NCBI GenBank assembly: GCA_026129915.1
Contig: JAHCHD010000010.1
Span: 1 to 54,870, forward strand
Length of the DNA: 54,870 bases
Reading direction: 5' to 3'
Origin: Bryobacterales bacterium
GTDB taxonomy: Bacteria; Acidobacteriota; Terriglobia; Bryobacterales; Bryobacteraceae
Below the pieces are notes generated by a model. The model was not told the origin of the DNA. It saw nothing but the letters and a program-made list of their open reading frames with translations, and did no database searches. A program made the position numbers and the translations under genes. Below, one piece after another: positions 50,774 through 54,870 of this stretch; positions within the stretch are counted from its first letter, which is position 1, and each line of letters starts with the position of its first letter.

Positions 50774-51858
50774 CGCCGCTTTCGGAAGTCTTCGACGCGG
50801 TGAAAGGTGAGGTAGTTGGCATCGTGGGCGCGGTGTGCCCCACCGTGTTCATCGTCAAAAGCGGTACGCGAGGCCACCACCAGGTCGTTGCCATCGAACT
50901 GCCAGTCGACGTACTGGAAGGCGTGTTTTCCCGGGTCCGGGTGCGATAGCACGGTGCGTTCCAAGCGCCATTTCATCAGGTCTTTGGAGGACATCAGCAC
51001 CAGGGTATTGCGCACCGAGGCAGGGTCAGTGGCGGAGCGTTCATATTGGGGCAGCGCCGGGTTGGACAGAGTCCAGTATCGCTTGGAGCGCGCATCATAT
51101 CGAATGGTGAACTTCTTTGCGCCACCAGGGAAAGGGATCAGTCGGTCAAACGCGAGGTCGTCGCCGCTTACCCGAACGACTGCCGCTTTCTCAATGTTGG
51201 CCACCCGCAACAGCAGCCGCAGGTCGCCTTTGGGATTGACGACTACGTTGCCCTCCAACCAGTGCTCTCCCTCGCCAGCCTGCTGCTTGGGATAAGGGAG
51301 GCGATGGCTGAAGCGCCAGTTTGCTGGATCCATGAGGTTCGCCTCCACTGGAGCCGACATCACCATCGCCTCAAAGTAGCCCCAGCGGCCGGGTGGGTGA
51401 TACTCCATGCCGCGCCAAATCCGCCCGCCGTGGATGGCGATAGGAACCGGAGCCGTATGATAACCGGTGTCTTCCGTGAGATAGGACGGGGCACTCCACG
51501 TAAGGCCGTCGTCCGTGGATTGGCGAATTACAGCGCGGCCATATTCATACGTGGTCCCCATCAAGTACAAGGCATTGCGGTGGACGAAAAGGTTTGACCA
51601 GAACTGATCTTGAAATTCCGCAGTGCGCCGCCAGGACTTACCCCTGTCTGTGGAGAGAAAAACACGCGAAACCGCGGATCGGTCCTGAGTGGATCCCTTC
51701 CCGAAGAAATCGTGCGAGGCTACATAATTCCCGCTCGGCAAGATGGCGATGGAAGGGGACCCGATGTACTGCTGAGTGGCGGCGGGTTGATGATCAAGCA
51801 CCACGCCAGGGGGTGCCTGGACCAGCAGGAGAAGCCAAAGTATCGAGGGAATCAGCAT
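50770..51858 (-). CDS. Secreted BNR-repeat / sialidase-like protein
   Basis: A 362-residue secreted protein with a short signal peptide (LIPSILWLLLLVQAP) and a six-bladed-propeller type sequence. Two clear Asp-boxes are present (STDRGKSWR and STDDGLTWS). The arginine triad of true sialidases cannot be confirmed by eye, and related proteins are annotated only as exo-alpha-sialidase-like or BNR proteins. It probably recognises or hydrolyses a polysaccharide outside the cytoplasm. It converges on the gamma-glutamyltransferase gene. Confidence 0.78.
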   Translation of the reverse strand: MLIPSILWLLLLVQAPPGVVLDHQPAATQQYIGSPSIAILPSGNYVASHDFFGKGSTQDRSAVSRVFLSTDRGKSWRRTAEFQDQFWSNLFVHRNALYLMGTTYEYGRAVIRQSTDDGLTWSAPSYLTEDTGYHTAPVPIAIHGGRIWRGMEYHPPGRWGYFEAMVMSAPVEANLMDPANWRFSHRLPYPKQQAGEGEHWLEGNVVVNPKGDLRLLLRVANIEKAAVVRVSGDDLAFDRLIPFPGGAKKFTIRYDARSKRYWTLSNPALPQYERSATDPASVRNTLVLMSSKDLMKWRLERTVLSHPDPGKHAFQYVDWQFDGNDLVVASRTAFDDEHGGAHRAHDANYLTFHRVEDFRKRR

Positions 51859-52163
51859 CGCGAGTGTGTCTGAGGCAGGATTTTAGAGTAGCTGGCGGGG
51901 TCGCCGCCAGGCAACCTGCCCCGTTCAGTGCGTCGCGTAGGAGAAGTAGACGATCTGGGAGTACCGAAGGTTACTCAAAAAGCGACGAGGACCATTAAAA
52001 ATGCTTCCAAAAATAGTAAGATGGAAATCGTTCCCGCATGTGCAACTGGACTGGACGTCAGGGCTGAAAGTGCAATCGCCCTGTGCCTTCCCGGCGACTG
52101 AGGCTGGAGCAATCTGAGTGTGACAGCTTTCCGTACTTTAAGGAGTACTTGCACTGGCATCCT
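51859..52163. other. AT-richer intergenic region before the sugar-modification operon
   Basis: It contains runs such as CATTAAAAAT and CAAAAATAGTAAGAT (about 51990-52030) that could hold a promoter for the aminotransferase, and a small GGCG/CGCC hairpin near 51894. No gene is seen. Confidence 0.4.
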
Positions 52164-53303
52164 ATGGCTGCAGCCATCGCACCCACGACTACCCTCACCG
52201 CGGTTCCTATGGTGGACCTCTGCGGGGCGCTTGCATCTGCCCAGGATGCCATTCACCGGAATCTGGAAGAAATGCACGCTCGGGGCCAGTATATCCTGGG
52301 GCCGCAAACCGTCGCGTTTGAGGAGGCTTTCGCAAAAGCTACGGGCGGCAAGTACGCAGTGGGCGTTGGAAGTGGAACAGCGGCACTGGAACTGAGTCTG
52401 CGGGCAACAGGCATCGGCGGTCCCGAGTGCAATGTGCCGGATTGCGATGTGATTGTGCCTGCGATGACCTCGCTGTTTACCGCACAGGCGGTGCTCGCGG
52501 TGGGCGCGCGACTGCGTGTGGCCGATGTTTCGCCCGAGGATTTGCTCCTGACGGCGGACGACGTTCGGCGAGCGTGGACACCGAAGACGAAAGCTGTCAT
52601 TGCGGTGCACCTCTACGGGCAACCGTGCCGGTTGGACGAAATAGCGGCGCTCTGCAAGGAGCGTGGCGCTGTGCTGGTTCAGGACGCTTGCCAGGCGCAC
52701 GGCGCGCGTTTCCGTGGTTCTCCGCTGTCTGACTTTTCCGCCTGCTCCGCCTACAGTTTTTACCCCACCAAGAACCTGGGTGGACTTGGTGACGGCGGGG
52801 CGGTTGTGACAAACGACCCCGAGGTGGCGGAGCGGCTTCGTCTGCTGCGAGACGGGGGCCGTCTGGGCGACCAGACCTGCCGGTTGCCCGGTGTCAATTC
52901 GCGCCTGGACGAAATGCAAGCCTGCTACCTGCGGGCCTTTCTGCCTTTTCTTCCTGAGTGGAATGCACGTCGCCGCGCGCTTGCCGTGCGCTACCGTGAT
53001 GCGCTGGCCGGCAGCAGTACGGCTCTGCTCCGGTTTGATGATGATTCCGTCAACCACCTCGTGGTAGCGAAGAGTGCCCAACGCGATGCAATACGCCAGC
53101 ACCTGGCTGGGCGCAATATCCAGACTGGCATTCATTACCCGGTGCCTATCCACAAGCAGCCCGGATTGCAGCCCTTTGCCACCTGGGCCGATGAGCCGCG
53201 GAATGCCAGTAACGCGGCCAGGGAAGTGTTCTCCTTGCCAGCGGCGCCCCATGTGAGCGACGAAATGGCTGATTACGTGTTGCGCGGGGTGAAAGAGTTT
53301 TAG
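52164..53303 (+). CDS. DegT/DnrJ/EryC1-family sugar aminotransferase
   Basis: A 379-residue PLP enzyme that transaminates keto-sugar nucleotides. Seen are the start VPMVDLCG, the substrate/PLP region VGVGSGTAALELSLRATGI, the cofactor Asp region VLVQDACQAHGA, the Schiff-base Lys in SFYPTKNLGGLGDGG, and late features GIHYPVPIHKQPG. The frame is open back to 52083; AAGGAG sits 18 bases before ATG 52164, which is a little far, so an alternative start cannot be excluded. It opens an operon with an SDR and a methyltransferase, the usual set for making an amino-deoxysugar for surface glycans. Confidence 0.9.
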   Translation: MAAAIAPTTTLTAVPMVDLCGALASAQDAIHRNLEEMHARGQYILGPQTVAFEEAFAKATGGKYAVGVGSGTAALELSLRATGIGGPECNVPDCDVIVPAMTSLFTAQAVLAVGARLRVADVSPEDLLLTADDVRRAWTPKTKAVIAVHLYGQPCRLDEIAALCKERGAVLVQDACQAHGARFRGSPLSDFSACSAYSFYPTKNLGGLGDGGAVVTNDPEVAERLRLLRDGGRLGDQTCRLPGVNSRLDEMQACYLRAFLPFLPEWNARRRALAVRYRDALAGSSTALLRFDDDSVNHLVVAKSAQRDAIRQHLAGRNIQTGIHYPVPIHKQPGLQPFATWADEPRNASNAAREVFSLPAAPHVSDEMADYVLRGVKEF

Positions 53304-53305
53304 CT

Positions 53306-54358
53306 ATGGTTCGCGCGGAACAGTTGACGAATGCCTACGAAGGCCGCCGCATCCTGGTGACGGGCGGGCTTGGCTTCCTGGGTTCGAATCTGGCGTTGGC
53401 GCTGGCCGATTTGGGCGCGGATGTGACCGTGCTCGATTCTCTGGCGGCAGGCTGTGGCGGCGACCCGCGTAATATTGTCGGTGGCAGCGGAAGTATCCGT
53501 GTGGTGGTGGCGGATATCGCATGTGCGGATGCTGCGGCCGACTGTCTGCGAGGTTGCGATGCGGTATTCAATCTGGCCGCGGAGATCGCGCATACCGCGC
53601 ACCTTGATGCTGCTGCCCGCGACCTTTCGTTGAACGTGCAATCGCAACTTGAGTTTCTCGCGCACTGCGTGAAGTACGCTCCTGGGGTCCGCGTTGTCTA
53701 CACAAGCACGAGACAGGTTTACGGCATCCCGCAATATCTGCCAGTGGATGAGAAACACACCACCCAGCCACTGGACTTCAACGGCGTCCACAAGCTCGCG
53801 GCGAGCCAGTATCATCTGTTGCTTTGGCGAATGGGCCAGCTCGATTCGGTGGTACTCAACCTAACCAATATCTATGGCCCGCGCATTGCGCTGCATCTGC
53901 CGCAGCAAGGATTCCTTGCCAATTTTCTGGCGCGAGCACTGAGGGGCGATGGCTTGGAAGTATTTGGTGACGGTGAGCAACTGCGAGACCCCTTGTATGT
54001 AACCGATGCCGTACGATCTATCCTGCACGCTGGCGCAATCTCACTGGGGACGAACCGCGTGTTCAACATAGGTAATCCCGAAACCCATTCGATTCTTGAT
54101 ATCGCGCGGCTGCTGAGCAAGCTGGCTGGACTTCCGGAGCCTGCCATCCGACCATTCCCCGCGGAACTTCGGCCAATTGACGTAGGAAGCTATGCCACTG
54201 ACGTGCGGCACGCGGAAGCAGTGCTAGGTTGGCGCGCAACGGTCTCCATCGAAGAGGGCCTTGCGAATTCATTGCGTTTCTACGGCAAAGAAGTTCGTAC
54301 GGAGCTTTCGCGGGCAAGAAAGATGACCAGTGTTGACGGACAGGAACTGATTGCATGA
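53306..54358 (+). CDS. NAD-dependent SDR of the sugar-epimerase/dehydratase type, atypical active site
   Basis: A 350-residue extended SDR. The dinucleotide loop is VTGGLGFLGSNLA, followed by VLDSLAAG, AVFNLAAEIAH and VYTSTRQVYG. The usual catalytic YxxxK is replaced: the sequence is DFNGVHKLAA, with Asn where Tyr should be. I recall a subfamily with NGxxK at this place, so this is probably a real feature rather than an error. The end part (LYVTDAVRSILHA, VFNIGNPETHSI) is typical. It starts two bases after the aminotransferase and overlaps the methyltransferase start (ATGA). Confidence 0.85.
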   Translation: MVRAEQLTNAYEGRRILVTGGLGFLGSNLALALADLGADVTVLDSLAAGCGGDPRNIVGGSGSIRVVVADIACADAAADCLRGCDAVFNLAAEIAHTAHLDAAARDLSLNVQSQLEFLAHCVKYAPGVRVVYTSTRQVYGIPQYLPVDEKHTTQPLDFNGVHKLAASQYHLLLWRMGQLDSVVLNLTNIYGPRIALHLPQQGFLANFLARALRGDGLEVFGDGEQLRDPLYVTDAVRSILHAGAISLGTNRVFNIGNPETHSILDIARLLSKLAGLPEPAIRPFPAELRPIDVGSYATDVRHAEAVLGWRATVSIEEGLANSLRFYGKEVRTELSRARKMTSVDGQELIA

Positions 54359-54870
54359 GTTCGCCGCGGCCGGGACAGGCTCCGGCAGGGATCAATCCAG
54401 CAGAGTTCGCGCATATCGCCGCCACTGAGGAGAGCTTCTGGTGGTTTCAGGGAATGGATCGCATGCTATGGGACCTCTTGTGCTCCCAAGCGACGGTCTT
54501 TCGCGGTAGGGCGGTGTGCGAGGTTGGGTGTGGCACCGGGTGGGTGAGTGCCCAGTTCCGTGCGCGTTACCCCGAGTGCCCGATTACATCGCTCGATCTT
54601 GAACTGGCGGGGCTGAGCTACGCCCGGCGGAGGGAGCTTGACCATCTGGTGTTGGGCGATATCCGCAGACTGCCCCTGGCAAGTGCTAGCTTTCGGCTTC
54701 TGATGGCGCTAGACGTTATCGCGCATTTGGGTAGAGGGGAAGAGCGCCTTGCCCTGGAGGAGTTCGCCCGAGTGTTGGCACCGGGCGGCCTGCTGCTGTT
54801 AAGGGCATCCGCTTTTCACTGGCTGCGCAGCCGTCACTCGGAATTTGTGCATGAACGGCAGCGCTATACT
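54355..54870 (+). CDS. Class I SAM-dependent methyltransferase, 3' end cut off
   Basis: The first 172 residues of a methyltransferase that continues past the window. The N-terminal EESFWWFQGMDRM motif is common in glycan-cluster methyltransferases, and motif I is AVCEVGCGTGWVSAQF, with the acidic SLDLELAG, then LGDIRRLPLASASFRL and ALDVIAHL. The start overlaps the stop of the SDR gene by four bases (ATGA), so translation is coupled. With its two upstream neighbours it suggests a methylated amino-sugar. The acceptor is unknown. Confidence 0.85.
   Translation, partial: MSSPRPGQAPAGINPAEFAHIAATEESFWWFQGMDRMLWDLLCSQATVFRGRAVCEVGCGTGWVSAQFRARYPECPITSLDLELAGLSYARRRELDHLVLGDIRRLPLASASFRLLMALDVIAHLGRGEERLALEEFARVLAPGGLLLLRASAFHWLRSRHSEFVHERQRYT

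Noticed and set aside
51975..53252. A 425-codon minus-strand frame opposite the aminotransferase gene
   Set aside because: Its product is rich in His, Arg and Gln with no recognisable domain, while the plus strand encodes a complete PLP aminotransferase.
1..54870. CRISPR array, tRNA, rRNA, insertion sequence or prophage
   Set aside because: No regularly spaced repeats, cloverleaf-like sequences, transposase, integrase or phage motifs were seen in any part of the window.

Overview
The window looks like a chromosomal segment of an acidobacterium of the Solibacter/Bryobacter type. The strongest markers are two VWFA-related acidobacterial-domain proteins (TIGR03436-like), a giant secreted protein ending in the Solibacter-type C-terminal domain (TIGR03437-like), an ECF sigma factor of the TIGR02999 kind followed by a TPR Ser/Thr kinase, and many twin-arginine-exported sugar oxidoreductases and DUF1080 proteins. 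The DNA is GC-rich and densely coded. I see no rRNA, tRNA, CRISPR array, insertion sequence or phage gene.

Layout. 1-8 kb is mostly housekeeping: the tail of a glycolate-oxidase-type Fe-S subunit, a decayed Uma2 nuclease gene, a DUF3137 membrane protein behind purA, a fused anthranilate synthase TrpE/TrpG and a sigma-54 response regulator. 8-14 kb holds an exported Gfo/Idh/MocA oxidoreductase and a four-gene MacB/DevBCA-like export operon (two permeases, adaptor, ATPase). 14-17 kb is a minus-strand operon of exported DUF1080 protein, myo-inositol oxygenase and glycosyltransferase. 17-20 kb is sparse and holds a two-part orphan secreted protein and a small membrane protein. 20-28 kb has a frameshifted CocE/NonD hydrolase, a large secreted propeller-like protein with an internal duplication, a pair of PepSY-type membrane proteins, a GIDE-like membrane protein and a VWFA protein. 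28-32 kb is the sigma factor/kinase pair. 32-41 kb has an exported TIM-barrel isomerase, a CPBP protease, a TonB-type outer-membrane barrel with a frameshifted last strand, an exported DUF362 protein, KDG kinase and a second VWFA protein. 41-52 kb has a LexA-like S24 protease without a DNA-binding domain, a reprolysin-like metalloprotease, a CoA-acylating aldehyde dehydrogenase, a MocA-DUF1080 fusion, gamma-glutamyltransferase and a BNR/sialidase-like protein. 52-54.9 kb begins a sugar-modification operon (aminotransferase, SDR, methyltransferase) that runs off the right edge.

How it may work together. The recurring theme is oxidative sugar breakdown outside the cytoplasm: Tat-exported MocA oxidoreductases, DUF1080 (3-keto-disaccharide hydrolase family) proteins and a xylose-isomerase-like TIM barrel, with myo-inositol oxygenase and KDG kinase as possible uronate links. 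The MocA-DUF1080 fusion ties two of these steps into one chain. Several start codons sit 6-10 bases after a -10-like hexamer with no ribosome binding site, suggesting frequent leaderless transcription. Two long genes carry single-base deletions that are either early decay or consensus errors. All functional statements rest on motif and family recognition by eye; no search was run.
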